Shown piece by piece: positions 55,263 to 63,706 of a stretch of 64,000 nt of DNA. Position 1 is the first letter of the stretch, and the number at the start of each line of letters is the position of its first letter. The notes under the pieces were generated by a model, which saw nothing but the letters and a program-made list of their open reading frames with translations, searched no databases and was not told the origin of the DNA. This DNA comes from an uncultured Bacteroidota bacterium (lineage in GTDB: Bacteria; Bacteroidota; Bacteroidia; Bacteroidales; P3), in the NCBI GenBank assembly GCA_900545215.1, contig UQXW01000002.1, positions 1-64,000 on the forward strand. The letters are read 5' to 3'. Both the position numbers and the translations under genes were made by a program.

Positions 55263-55898
55263 ATGGACAGGAGATTGAACGACATATTGGAACTCGACGA
55301 ATCGCAAATAGGATTGCTGAATCTCATAGCGGTCGAGAGGCTGATCGAAAAGCACCCTTATACATCTTTATTATATGCCTTTGCCGCAAAGTTTGCGAAA
55401 GTTCTCGGCAACCAAAACGGCGATAAATACCTGTTGCAGGCGGCTGCTTACTCCTTCGACCGCACAGGATTGAAGAACTTCATGGAAAATCCGCTGAAAA
55501 ACCATCTTCAAAAGCCCCTTTCGGAAAAGCCGGAAACCGTTCCCGCTCCTGCAATCGAAGCAAAAAAAGACGATATACTCGACGAAATAAACCTGTACAA
55601 AGAACCCGGTCTCTCGGAGAACCCGACAAAAGAGGAGGTTATCGAAAGATTTTTGAAAATAGAAAATCCGAAAGTCGGAAAGGTCTCTTCGGAGGAAGAA
55701 AGTCCCGTAATAGACGAAATATTAAAGCAATCGGCAAACGATGACTTCAAAATCGTAACCGAAACAATGGCGAAAATATACCTCAAACAAGGCAATAAAG
55801 ACAAGGCACTGCAAATTTATCGTCAATTAACAGCCCTTAATCCAAAAAAAAGTGCTTACTTTGCAGACCGAATCAGAGAATTGGAAGAAAATAAATAA
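55263..55898 (+). CDS. TPR-containing hypothetical protein upstream of secG
   Basis: A 211-residue cytoplasmic protein. The N-terminal helical part (MDRRLNDILELDESQIGLL) is followed by an acidic linker. A tetratricopeptide-like repeat lies near the end (AKIYLKQGNKDKALQIYRQL, then NPKKSAYFADRIRELE). Proteins of this outline are found next to secG in other Bacteroidota, which suggests a shared role in export, but none is established. It is 24 bp from secG in the same operon. Confidence 0.8.
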   Translation: MDRRLNDILELDESQIGLLNLIAVERLIEKHPYTSLLYAFAAKFAKVLGNQNGDKYLLQAAAYSFDRTGLKNFMENPLKNHLQKPLSEKPETVPAPAIEAKKDDILDEINLYKEPGLSENPTKEEVIERFLKIENPKVGKVSSEEESPVIDEILKQSANDDFKIVTETMAKIYLKQGNKDKALQIYRQLTALNPKKSAYFADRIRELEENK

Positions 55899-55922
55899 CA
55901 CACAAAAAACAGTAAAGAAGAA

Positions 55923-56270
55923 ATGTTTGTATTCGTAACAGTATTGATTATCGTGGTTGCCGTTTTGTTGGCAATAGTGGTATTGATTCAGAACTCCAAA
56001 GGTGGCGGATTGGCAGCCAACTTCGCTGCACAGAACCAATTCATGGGAGTAAGGAAAACGGCAGACGCTTTGGAAAAAGCAACGTGGACATTGGCAGGAA
56101 TAATGTTGGTTCTATGCCTTGTGGCAACCGCTTTCACACCTGGAAAGACCGCTGTGGAGAGCAACAACGGCACACAGTTGGATCCTAATGCGATAAAGAC
56201 GACCGTCCCTGCAAAACAAGCCCCTGCATTGCCTGCCGCACAACCTGCTGCAACGCCGAACGCAAATTAG
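55923..56270 (+). CDS. secG: Preprotein translocase subunit SecG
   Basis: A 115-residue inner-membrane protein of the SecYEG channel. It has two hydrophobic helices (about 1-22 and 53-72) with the typical loop VLIQNSKGGGLAANFA between them. A Pro/Ala-rich tail (AKQAPALPAAQPAATPNAN) extends the usual 75-110 residues slightly. A strong terminator follows. Confidence 0.95.
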   Translation: MFVFVTVLIIVVAVLLAIVVLIQNSKGGGLAANFAAQNQFMGVRKTADALEKATWTLAGIMLVLCLVATAFTPGKTAVESNNGTQLDPNAIKTTVPAKQAPALPAAQPAATPNAN

Positions 56271-56293
56271 GATAACAATCGTAAATCCATAAA

Positions 56294-56338
56294 ACAGGAG
56301 AACAACGCATCACTAAGAGCGTTCGTCTCCTGTTTTTT
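56294..56338 (+). terminator. secG terminator
   Basis: ACAGGAGA (56294-56301) pairs with TCTCCTGT (56326-56333), with an inner AACGC/GCGTT pair, then TTTTTT. Confidence 0.88.
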
Positions 56339-56339
56339 C

Positions 56340-56405
56340 GTACCATAAGAAAACGAATCGCCGTTTCACGAAATCCTTTCGGCGATTTATTTTCATGAAA
56401 CGCCC
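56340..56405. repeat. GC-rich palindromic intergenic repeat, copy 3
   Basis: cgaatcgccgtttcacgaaat...ctttcggcgattt, with gaaacgccc after it. Confidence 0.6.
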
Positions 56406-56491
56406 TATCTGTTTTTACTTTCCGCCTTTCGTTCTCGGAGAGAAACTATCCCGATTATCAAAAACACCGACAAGCATAACTATATGCAAGA

Positions 56492-56536
56492 ATACATTCC
56501 ATGCGAACCACGACTGTTCGTTTACATGGAATGTAT
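56492..56536. repeat. Perfect 12-bp stem hairpin in a gene-free gap
   Basis: ATACATTCCATG (56492-56503) and CATGGAATGTAT (56525-56536), loop 21 bases, AT-rich and unlike the other repeats. It has no T-run on the plus strand, so it is not a typical terminator. Confidence 0.6.
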
Positions 56537-56600
56537 GCAAAGACGCATCACAAGCCGAGGCTTGCAACACATCGGTTTATGGGAAGTAATTCAAATGGTT

Positions 56601-56990
56601 TTATTCCTCTTTTGAAGCAAGAATTCGGCAGAACTCATCACCGCTCAACAAGGCATTCGTTTTGAGGAGACTTATCGAAAGAGGATTTTTCACGAAACGT
56701 ACATCGGAATCAGGATACAGTTTTCGCAGGGAATTACAAGTGCTTATGCGGAAAGTTTTCGAACTTTGATTTTCGTTGCAAATCATCAGGATACGCTTTT
56801 CTCTCGTTTGCTTGTCCACGCAGGTCTTGCAGAAAAACGCATTGAAGACAATGACATAATCATACTCCGACACAAGGCAGTCCGTCTCCTTTCCGCCCTT
56901 GTCCTCCAAACTTACGGAGCAGTTATTTTGTGCGGAAATCGAAAGGCTTGCAGTAATACATATCAAGACCGCCGACAATATTTTCTTCAT
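56601..56990 (-). CDS. Secreted small protein with CxxC motif
   Basis: A 129-residue protein with a signal peptide (KKILSAVLICITASLSISAQ). A beta-strand-like run leads into a redox-type motif (YDYVIVFNAFFCKTCVD), reminiscent of a reduced thioredoxin-like fold, and other cysteines flank it. No firm family. Its first 68 bp overlap the end of the upstream gene at 56923 in a different frame, an unusually long overlap. The two are probably co-transcribed. Confidence 0.65.
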   Translation of the reverse strand: MKKILSAVLICITASLSISAQNNCSVSLEDKGGKETDCLVSEYDYVIVFNAFFCKTCVDKQTREKRILMICNENQSSKTFRISTCNSLRKLYPDSDVRFVKNPLSISLLKTNALLSGDEFCRILASKEE

Positions 56991-58086
56991 CTTGGCTCGG
57001 TTTCATTGTTGTTTTGAAATATGTGCCGTCATCGAATATCGGCAATTCTTCTTTCCAAATCAAGTCGTCCAAATCAGGCTGCTCTTTATACGAATAAGAG
57101 AAAACCCTCTCCGCCTGCCTTGTTTTCAGGTTCAACTTGAAGAACTCGACAGCTCCACCATTGCCGAAGAGAGAATATTCGATGAGCAGATTATCTTCAT
57201 CGATGAAGCACTGCTTCGTATTCAAACCATAAGCATTGTCCTTTGAGAAAACAAGATTCTGATGAAGTATGAGAACAGGATTTTTCGGAGCTTTATCACA
57301 AAGCAATATCACTTCGGGAGTGAACAATTCGTTCAAGCGTTTTTCAGTTGCCTCATAGCCGTCTTGCGAAGGAAATCCAAGCGTATCCGAAACATTCAAA
57401 TCGTAATCCAAAAGATAAACCTCGGATTTCAAAGGGTTGAGAAACGAGATGCGTTCTTTGCTGCAGGAAAAAAGATTGACGAAAGAATAAAGATTAAGGA
57501 AGATGGCTCTGTCGAAATCGAAGACCCTTTCCCGTGAAATGCGTTTTTCTTCCAAATCATATATGGCAAGAGTATAATCTCCGTACTTTTCGATGGGGTT
57601 ATTGTAGTACTTATCGCATGCAATCACGACTTTGTTGCCGCAAACACCTATAATCCTGTGATATTTCGCATTATATATGTCATCGGTTATGGGAAAAACC
57701 TCCTTGATGAACCAAGCCTTATCGTCCCTCTCGTACTCCGCAATGCCGTAACCGTAAGTCGTAAACAATTTTCCCTCGGAAAAAATCATCGATGTGGGAA
57801 TTGTCCAATGGAACCTGTCCTCCCCCGTTACTATTCTGACATTGGGAATGCTGTCCTTTATAATCGTTTCTCCTTTCACCTCGAACACAGGTATGAATTC
57901 CAAATCTTCGGCAGATAAAAAGAACATCTTCTTATCCGTATAAGTCGCAACCTTTGTCAAAAACGCCTCCTCCGTCCCTGTAAGGAAGAGATTATCGAAC
58001 TCTTTCAGCAAAGACTGTGCCGAAAGACTGCTTCCATGCAGTAGGAAGCCACAACATAAGAACGAAATGCACAATCGTTTTAACAT
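56923..58086 (-). CDS. Secreted protein, probable beta-propeller
   Basis: A 387-residue protein from ATG 58086 with a signal peptide (LKRLCISFLCCGFLLHGSSLSAQ). The mature part alternates short strands and loops with aromatic ends (KLFTTYGYGIAEYERDD, TLAIYDLEEKRISRERVFDF, KSEVYLLDYDLNVSDTLGF), as in the six-bladed propeller proteins common in Bacteroidota. It lacks clear catalytic residues. It overlaps the CxxC protein gene by 68 bp. The role is unknown. Confidence 0.7.
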   Translation of the reverse strand: MLKRLCISFLCCGFLLHGSSLSAQSLLKEFDNLFLTGTEEAFLTKVATYTDKKMFFLSAEDLEFIPVFEVKGETIIKDSIPNVRIVTGEDRFHWTIPTSMIFSEGKLFTTYGYGIAEYERDDKAWFIKEVFPITDDIYNAKYHRIIGVCGNKVVIACDKYYNNPIEKYGDYTLAIYDLEEKRISRERVFDFDRAIFLNLYSFVNLFSCSKERISFLNPLKSEVYLLDYDLNVSDTLGFPSQDGYEATEKRLNELFTPEVILLCDKAPKNPVLILHQNLVFSKDNAYGLNTKQCFIDEDNLLIEYSLFGNGGAVEFFKLNLKTRQAERVFSYSYKEQPDLDDLIWKEELPIFDDGTYFKTTMKPSQDEENIVGGLDMYYCKPFDFRTK

Positions 58087-58145
58087 AACACCTTTACTTT
58101 CTATACGTATCATGGAATAATTATATCTGAACTTCTCTTTGTTTT

Positions 58146-58192
58146 CGCCGAACGCCGAAAGAATTTTTCAAAACCGCGTTTCGGTGCTTTCT
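58146..58192. repeat. GC-rich palindromic intergenic repeat, copy 4
   Basis: cgccgaacgccgaaagaatttttcaaaaccgcgtttcgg. It lies in the 284-base gap between the propeller gene and gdhA, where nothing else but the gdhA terminator is seen. Confidence 0.55.
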
Positions 58193-58322
58193 TTCTCGCT
58201 TTTGTTTTTGCAATACGACATTACAACCGCTTCCTCGCAAATCAAGAACGAACCGTTCAAAGAATGAATAAACCGTGAAACCGTTTCTCTTATCCGTATT
58301 GCCGACAAGCGGATACAAAAAA

Positions 58323-58356
58323 CCGGATACACGGCAGTGTTTCGCCGTATATCCGG
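58323..58356 (-). terminator. gdhA terminator
   Basis: CCGGATACACGGC pairs with GCCGTATATCCGG (one mismatch). A T6 run follows on the minus strand. Confidence 0.82.
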
Positions 58357-58370
58357 ATTGTAATGCTTTA

Positions 58371-59708
58371 TTAGCAAACACCAAGTTCGATCATTGAATC
58401 TGCAACTTTGATAAAGCCTGCTACGTTCGCACCCTTAACGTAGTTAATGTAACCGTCCTTTTCAGTACCGTACTTAACACAGTTTTCGTGGATAGAATCC
58501 ATCATGTGGTGCAATCTTTGGTCAACCTCTGCACCTGTCCAGCTGATGTGTCCTGCGTTTTGGCTCATTTCCAAACCTGATACGCCTACACCACCTGCAT
58601 TGGCAGCTTTGCCCGGTGCGAAGATAACTTTCGCTTTTTGAAGTTCGTGAATTGCATCTGCCGTACAACCCATGTTGGAAACCTCACATACCAAAGTAAC
58701 TCCGTTTGCTATCAATTGTTTTGCGTCTTCTGCGTTCAACTCGTTTTGAATTGCACAAGGCATAGCTATATCCACCTTAGCTTCCCAAGGTTTCTTGCCT
58801 GCTATGAACTTGGCTGTTTTGAACTTGTCGGCGAAAGGCTTAACAACGTTGTTGTTGGAAGCTCTCAATTCAAGCATGTATGCGATTTTCTCATCGTTCA
58901 TACCTGTCTCGTCGTAGATGTAACCATCAGGACCGGAGATACAAACAACTGTTGCACCCAATTCAGTGGCTTTGGTTACCGCTCCCCATGCAACGTTTCC
59001 GAATCCGGAGATGGCAATCTTCTTTCCTTTCAATTCCAAACCATGCTTTTTCAACATGTTGTTGACGAAGTAAACTCCTCCGAAACCGGTTGCCTCCGGA
59101 CGAAGTATGGAACCGCCCCAGCCTGCACCTTTTCCGGTCAACACACCTGTGTTCTCGCGAGCCAATTTCTTGTACATGCCGTATAGGTATCCGATTTCTC
59201 TTCCGCCTACTCCTATATCGCCGGCAGGAACGTCCGTGTCAGGTCCGATGTAACGCCACAATTCCGTCATGAAGGCTTGGCAGAATCTCATGATTTCGTT
59301 ATCCGATTTTCCCTTAGGGTCGAAATCAGAACCACCTTTACCACCGCCCATAGGCAATGTAGTCAAAGAGTTTTTGAAAGTTTGCTCGAAGCCCAAGAAC
59401 TTCAACGTATCCAAAGTTACGTTAGGAGCAAAACGCAATCCTCCTTTGTAAGGTCCTATTGCGTTGTTGAATTGTACTCTGAAACCTCTGTTTACTTGGA
59501 TTTGACCCTTATCATCTATCCATTCAACCTTGAATTGGAAAATTCTGTCGGGTTCAACCATTCTTTCGATAATCTTGTGATTATCATATTTTGGGTGTTC
59601 TGCAACATAATCCTGTATTGTCTCCAACACTTCTGTTACAGCTTGCAAGAACAACGGTTGTCCGGGGTTCTTTGCTTCTACGTCTGCTAAGATTTTTTTT
59701 ACGTCCAT
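58371..59708 (-). CDS. gdhA: NADP-type glutamate dehydrogenase
   Basis: A 445-residue hexameric enzyme that makes glutamate from 2-oxoglutarate and ammonia. Landmarks are GPYKGGLRFAPNVTLDTLKF, the active-site Lys stretch LPMGGGKGGSDFDPKGKSD, DVPAGDIGVGGREIGYL, and the dinucleotide loop SGFGNVAWGAV. Length and layout fit the small, NADP-linked class I form; coenzyme choice is inferred from the class. It has its own promoter (59764-59771) and terminator. Confidence 0.95.
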   Translation of the reverse strand: MDVKKILADVEAKNPGQPLFLQAVTEVLETIQDYVAEHPKYDNHKIIERMVEPDRIFQFKVEWIDDKGQIQVNRGFRVQFNNAIGPYKGGLRFAPNVTLDTLKFLGFEQTFKNSLTTLPMGGGKGGSDFDPKGKSDNEIMRFCQAFMTELWRYIGPDTDVPAGDIGVGGREIGYLYGMYKKLARENTGVLTGKGAGWGGSILRPEATGFGGVYFVNNMLKKHGLELKGKKIAISGFGNVAWGAVTKATELGATVVCISGPDGYIYDETGMNDEKIAYMLELRASNNNVVKPFADKFKTAKFIAGKKPWEAKVDIAMPCAIQNELNAEDAKQLIANGVTLVCEVSNMGCTADAIHELQKAKVIFAPGKAANAGGVGVSGLEMSQNAGHISWTGAEVDQRLHHMMDSIHENCVKYGTEKDGYINYVKGANVAGFIKVADSMIELGVC

Positions 59709-59763
59709 GATATTGTAATTTTTAAACGTTTTTTCTTTTCCAAACCACCGTGATTTGGAACGG

Positions 59764-59771
59764 CAAAGTTA
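59764..59771 (-). promoter_or_regulatory. gdhA promoter -7 box
   Basis: TAACTTTG on the minus strand, 56 bp before the start codon. Confidence 0.65.
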
Positions 59772-59896
59772 TGCACTATTCTTTGAATGGAGAAATATTT
59801 TCCCGTTTTTTTTCATTCCGCAAGGGCATGGCGACACAGCGAAAGGCTAAGTTGTTGACGTACACTTCCGATAAGGCTGCGGAAGATAAAACGCAC

Positions 59897-59947
59897 AAAA
59901 GCCGGCTCGGGGTTTCGAACGATGCCTTACGCCCTTTGCCGGCTTTA
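59897..59947 (-). terminator. Possible terminator of the gene at 59975
   Basis: AAAGCCGGC and GCCGGCTTT arms around a loop of about 30 bases, just after the stop codon. The loop is long, so the call is tentative. Confidence 0.4.
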
Positions 59948-59974
59948 TGTCGCCGCTCTTGTTTCCACTTTTGC

Positions 59975-60427
59975 TTACAGAAATCTGTCTGCCGAAACTA
60001 TGACCGTTTGCAACACCAATATGGCATACGCCACCTCGTGCAACCTGCGTCGTCTCACTGCCATGATGACATAAGCCCAAACAAGCAACGAAGCCGCAAG
60101 GGTTATGTACCCGCTGCCCGGGTATCCGCCTACGCAGAACACAACGGACACGATAATCAACAGCTTGAAGAACAACTGAAAGATAAACTCCGGCAGGCTG
60201 ATTGCAAGTTTCCTGCTTTCCTTTGCCGCATTGTAGTTCCTTATCCACAGAACCACGCCGAGTCCCATGAACAAAAGAGAAATCAAAACCGCAAAAGCCG
60301 GATGCGAACCGAGCGAGAAAAACGTCATCGTCGCCATAAACACCACCCAAAAAGCGATGTCCGTCAGATAATGCTTTCTTACGACATTCTTTTCTGTCGT
60401 TCCGATTGAAATAGTCTTCATTTCCAT
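59975..60427 (-). CDS. Small membrane protein of unknown function
   Basis: A 150-residue protein with four hydrophobic segments (about 24-42, 43-62, 82-102, 105-122). It has a positively charged loop (MAVRRRRLHE) near the C-terminus, which suggests cytoplasmic ends. No family is recognised. It is a single gene with its own promoter box, TACCTTTG, on the minus strand at 60484-60491. Confidence 0.7.
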   Translation of the reverse strand: MEMKTISIGTTEKNVVRKHYLTDIAFWVVFMATMTFFSLGSHPAFAVLISLLFMGLGVVLWIRNYNAAKESRKLAISLPEFIFQLFFKLLIIVSVVFCVGGYPGSGYITLAASLLVWAYVIMAVRRRRLHEVAYAILVLQTVIVSADRFL

Positions 60428-60483
60428 ATTGTATATGTATTAAATGGTTTTCTTATTCCCCCGAATCGAGAAATTCACGGCGT

Positions 60484-60491
60484 CAAAGGTA
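60484..60491 (-). promoter_or_regulatory. Promoter -7 box of the gene at 59975
   Basis: TACCTTTG on the minus strand, 57 bp before the start codon. Confidence 0.6.
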
Positions 60492-60639
60492 AAAAAATAT
60501 TCGACCGGAGAAATATTTTTCCGTTTTTTTGCATTCCGGTTTCGATTTTCGCTGCTTTTGCATTTGCTTTTCGGTGCGGTTTTCGGGCTTGGAATTCGTT
60601 ATTTCGCCCTTTCGGTATCTGCGGAAAGGCGTTTTTCTC

Positions 60640-60647
60640 TAATTTTG
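60640..60647 (+). promoter_or_regulatory. murF-alr promoter -7 box
   Basis: TAATTTTG, 17 bp before ATG 60664. Confidence 0.6.
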
Positions 60648-60663
60648 CAAAAAACAAATTGAT

Positions 60664-63063
60664 ATGACAGTGAGTTTGGAAGAACTGATAAGGCTGTGCA
60701 ACGCACGTTGCGTCCGTTCCGACGGAGCGGAACCCGATTTCGATATGTTATCCCTTGAAATAGAATTTCTTTTGTTCGATTCCAGAAGGCTCAATTCGGC
60801 AGAACGAACGGCGTTTTTCGCTCTTCGCTCCGCCGATAACGACGGACACCGCTTCATAGAACCGCTCTGCGAAAAGGGTGTGAGGGTTTTCGTTTGCAGC
60901 CGCCTGCCCGAGGTTCTGCATAAGGGAGTTGCCTATCTTTTGGTCGAAGATACGTTGAAGGCTTTGCAAGCAGCGGGAGCATACGCCCGCAAATGCTTCC
61001 ACGGAACCGTCGCTGCGATAACGGGTTCCAACGGAAAGACCATAGTCAAGGAGTGGGTGCGTCAACTCATCGCCCGAGACCGCAAGATTTGTTTCTCGCC
61101 CCGCAGCTACAATTCCCAAATCGGAGTTCCCGTATCGTTGTGGCAGCTGAACAACTCTTACGAAGGCGGAATATTCGAAGCCGGAATATCCAAGCCGGAC
61201 GAAATGCAAAGATTGCACGACATGATTTTGCCGGAGATAGGCTTGTTCACCAATATCGGAGAGGCTCACGGAGTGAATTTCCATGGCATGGAGGAAAAGA
61301 TAAACGAGAAGTTGAAGCTCTTCACAGGCTGCAAGAAACTCATCTGCAGCCGCGATAATCCCCTCTTATTCGAGAAGGCAGAGGCATTCTGTACTAATAA
61401 TGATATAGAGTTGGTATCCTACGAAAGCGAAGCCGTCGTCCGCAATTCCGGATTGCCTTTTTCCGACCGTGCAAGCAGGGAAAACGCCGCTTCGGCTTTC
61501 GTTCTATGCCGACAAATGGGCATAAGCGAACAAACACTCAAAGAAAGAATGCACACCCTTTCGGCTTTGGACATGCGTTTGCAGTTGAAAGAATCCGTGG
61601 GAGGCTCACTCCTGCTCAACGACAGTTATTGCTTGGACATCACCTCGCTCGAAGCTGCGGTCGATTTCCTCAACACATGCGACAAAAAGCTATCCCGCTG
61701 CGTCATTCTCTCCGATTTGCAAGAAAAAAGCGAAGACATACCGCACACCATGAAGCAAATCGACACAATGTTGAAGAACAAAGGCATATCCTTTCTTTAC
61801 GGCATAGGAAAGGACTTTGCAAACAACGATGCCGCATTCGACATGCCGCACCGCTTTTTCGCTTCCAACGAGGACTTCCTTGCAAACGTATCCCTCGGCG
61901 ACTTTCACGACAAAGCCATCTTGGTCAAAGGCTCGCGTAAAGCCGAATTGGAAAAAATCTCCAACTTCCTTGAAGCCAAAAGCCATCAAAGCATATTGGA
62001 GGTAAACCTCACAGCCTTGGACGAAAACGTAAAATACTTCAAATCCCTGCTCGAACCCGGCGTCAAAATCATGGGAATGGTCAAGGCTTCCAGCTACGGC
62101 TGCGGAGGAAGCGAGGTTGCGGAAGAACTGCAACGCACACAGCTTGCCGACTATCTGACGGTTGCCTTTGCCGATGAGGGCGTGGATTTGAGGAATAAAG
62201 GCATAACATTGCCCGTAATGGTCGTTACGCTCGAAAAAGAAGCCTTGGGCAAGATGGTCGATTACGACTTGGAACCCGTGGTGCATAACTTCGAGACCTT
62301 GGAACTGCTTTACGACCTGCCGCTCAAAATACACATCAAGTTGGACACGGGAATGCACCGCTTGGGCTTCGAGGAAAAGGACTTGGACGAGCTTATCGCA
62401 AGAGTGAAACGGCACGGCAACCTGCACATAGCCTCTGTCTTTTCGCACTTCTCCTGTGCCGACGCACCGGAAGAGGACGCTTTCACCGCAAAACAAACAG
62501 AGCGTTTCGAGAAATGGAGCAACAGGATAAGGGCAGCCTTCGACCATAAAATACTCCGCCACATCTGCAACACCGCCGGCACGGTTCGCTTCCCGCAAGC
62601 ACACTTCGACATGGTTCGTTTGGGCGTAGGCATGTACGGCATAGGCTGGAATGCAGACACACAGCAACACCTGCGATACGTTCAAAGCCTCCAAACCCGC
62701 CTCACGGAGATACGCACCATAGGCAAGGGCGAAAGCGTAAGCTATATGCGTAACTTCAAAGCCACAGAAACCACAACCATAGGCGTCATACCCGTAGGCT
62801 ATGCCGACGGTCTCAACCGCCACCTCTCGCCACGAGGTTTCAAAGTGTGGATCAATGGAAGCATGGCACCCATCGTAGGAAACATCTGCATGGATATGTG
62901 CATGATAAACCTTAGCGGCATAAACGCCTCCATAGGAGACAGAGTCGTCATCTTCGGAGAGGAGAACCCCGTGGAGAACATGGCGAAAGCCCTCGACACC
63001 ATCACCTACGAAGTCTTCACCTCCGTCTCGCAAAGGATAAAACGCATATACTGCCACGAATAA
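60664..63063 (+). CDS. Bifunctional MurF / alanine racemase
   Basis: A 799-residue fusion of two peptidoglycan-precursor enzymes. Residues 1-430 are a MurF-type ligase that attaches D-Ala-D-Ala to UDP-MurNAc-tripeptide, with the ATP loop AAITGSNGKTIVKEW, the NSYEGGIFEAGIS metal-site region and NDSYCLDITSLEAA. Residues 435-799 are a PLP-dependent alanine racemase with the cofactor Lys in IMGMVKASSYGCGG and HIKLDTGMHRLGF. The other conserved block is SVFSHFSCAD, with the Tyr region MVRLGVGMYGIGW and GNICMDMCMINLS. The racemase makes D-Ala used by the same pathway, so the fusion channels supply. It is standard in Bacteroidota. Confidence 0.95.
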   Translation: MTVSLEELIRLCNARCVRSDGAEPDFDMLSLEIEFLLFDSRRLNSAERTAFFALRSADNDGHRFIEPLCEKGVRVFVCSRLPEVLHKGVAYLLVEDTLKALQAAGAYARKCFHGTVAAITGSNGKTIVKEWVRQLIARDRKICFSPRSYNSQIGVPVSLWQLNNSYEGGIFEAGISKPDEMQRLHDMILPEIGLFTNIGEAHGVNFHGMEEKINEKLKLFTGCKKLICSRDNPLLFEKAEAFCTNNDIELVSYESEAVVRNSGLPFSDRASRENAASAFVLCRQMGISEQTLKERMHTLSALDMRLQLKESVGGSLLLNDSYCLDITSLEAAVDFLNTCDKKLSRCVILSDLQEKSEDIPHTMKQIDTMLKNKGISFLYGIGKDFANNDAAFDMPHRFFASNEDFLANVSLGDFHDKAILVKGSRKAELEKISNFLEAKSHQSILEVNLTALDENVKYFKSLLEPGVKIMGMVKASSYGCGGSEVAEELQRTQLADYLTVAFADEGVDLRNKGITLPVMVVTLEKEALGKMVDYDLEPVVHNFETLELLYDLPLKIHIKLDTGMHRLGFEEKDLDELIARVKRHGNLHIASVFSHFSCADAPEEDAFTAKQTERFEKWSNRIRAAFDHKILRHICNTAGTVRFPQAHFDMVRLGVGMYGIGWNADTQQHLRYVQSLQTRLTEIRTIGKGESVSYMRNFKATETTTIGVIPVGYADGLNRHLSPRGFKVWINGSMAPIVGNICMDMCMINLSGINASIGDRVVIFGEENPVENMAKALDTITYEVFTSVSQRIKRIYCHE

Positions 63064-63099
63064 ACAACTCTTACCCAACCCGCAATCCGAAAATCCATT

Positions 63100-63182
63100 A
63101 CCCGAACGCCGAAAGAATTTCACGAAACGGCATATAAGGAAATTCTTTCGGCGTTTCATTTTCGTGGAAAGGCGTTTCGTTT
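63100..63182. repeat. GC-rich palindromic intergenic repeat, copy 5 (most complete)
   Basis: cgaacgccgaaagaatttcacgaaacggc, then gaaattctttcggcgtttcattttcgtg, then gaaaggcgtttcg. The two halves are inverted copies, so the unit is a long palindrome. It is the best model for the family. Confidence 0.7.
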
Positions 63183-63319
63183 CCGAGTAGTCAGGCAATG
63201 GGAAAAATACAGGTGCATTCGATTTCGTTTTTCTTATTTTGCCATTGTCCGGCTTTGCCGTTTGCAGGCAGGGAAAGTTAATTCCACGCTCGGAATAAGC
63301 GGAATTCAAATTTTATTTC

Positions 63320-63327
63320 TACTTTTG
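63320..63327 (+). promoter_or_regulatory. Promoter -7 box before the cobalamin riboswitch
   Basis: TACTTTTG; transcription would start about 20-25 bases before the riboswitch. Confidence 0.65.
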
Positions 63328-63349
63328 CAGTCGCAAATCAGCGGTTTCG

Positions 63350-63545
63350 CTTCGGCGGATTAAAAGGGAATCTTGTGAAAATCAAGAACTAAACCCGTAG
63401 CTGTAAGCACCATGAAAGCGTTTGAATGCTTTCATTCTTTGAAAACAACCACAGAGAAGTTGTCTCGCAACTCTCAGCCACTGTTCGCAAGAATGGGAAG
63501 GCCGTTTTCGAGGAGGTGCAAGTCAGAAGACCTACCGTGATTTTG
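63350..63545 (+). ncRNA. Cobalamin riboswitch
   Basis: The conserved words of the AdoCbl aptamer occur in order: AGGGAA (63364-63370), GTGAAAATC, ACCCGTAGCTGTAAGC, GCCACTG (63478-63483), GGGAAGGC (63495-63502) and GCAAGTCAGAAGACC (63518-63532, the B12 box). Two hairpins (gaatgctttcattc and gagaagttgtctcgcaactctc) lie in between. In Bacteroidota such riboswitches repress vitamin B12 uptake and salvage genes when the cofactor is bound. The gene under control starts 160 bases downstream. Confidence 0.93.
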
Positions 63546-63706
63546 CCGAATTAAGAATCGTATCTTTCGGGAAATAGAGATGTGATTGCAAAGAGTGAAA
63601 TTACAGGCAGTTGTCTGCCTTGTCGTTTTCGGGGTTGCCTTTTCTCTCACGCTTTATCGTTCGTTCGATACGTCATTGTTTAACTAAAAAAACGACAGAC
63701 AACGAA

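Noticed and set aside
60664..63063. Assembly error joining murF and alr
   Set aside because: The fusion is well known in Bacteroidota, and both halves are intact and in frame.
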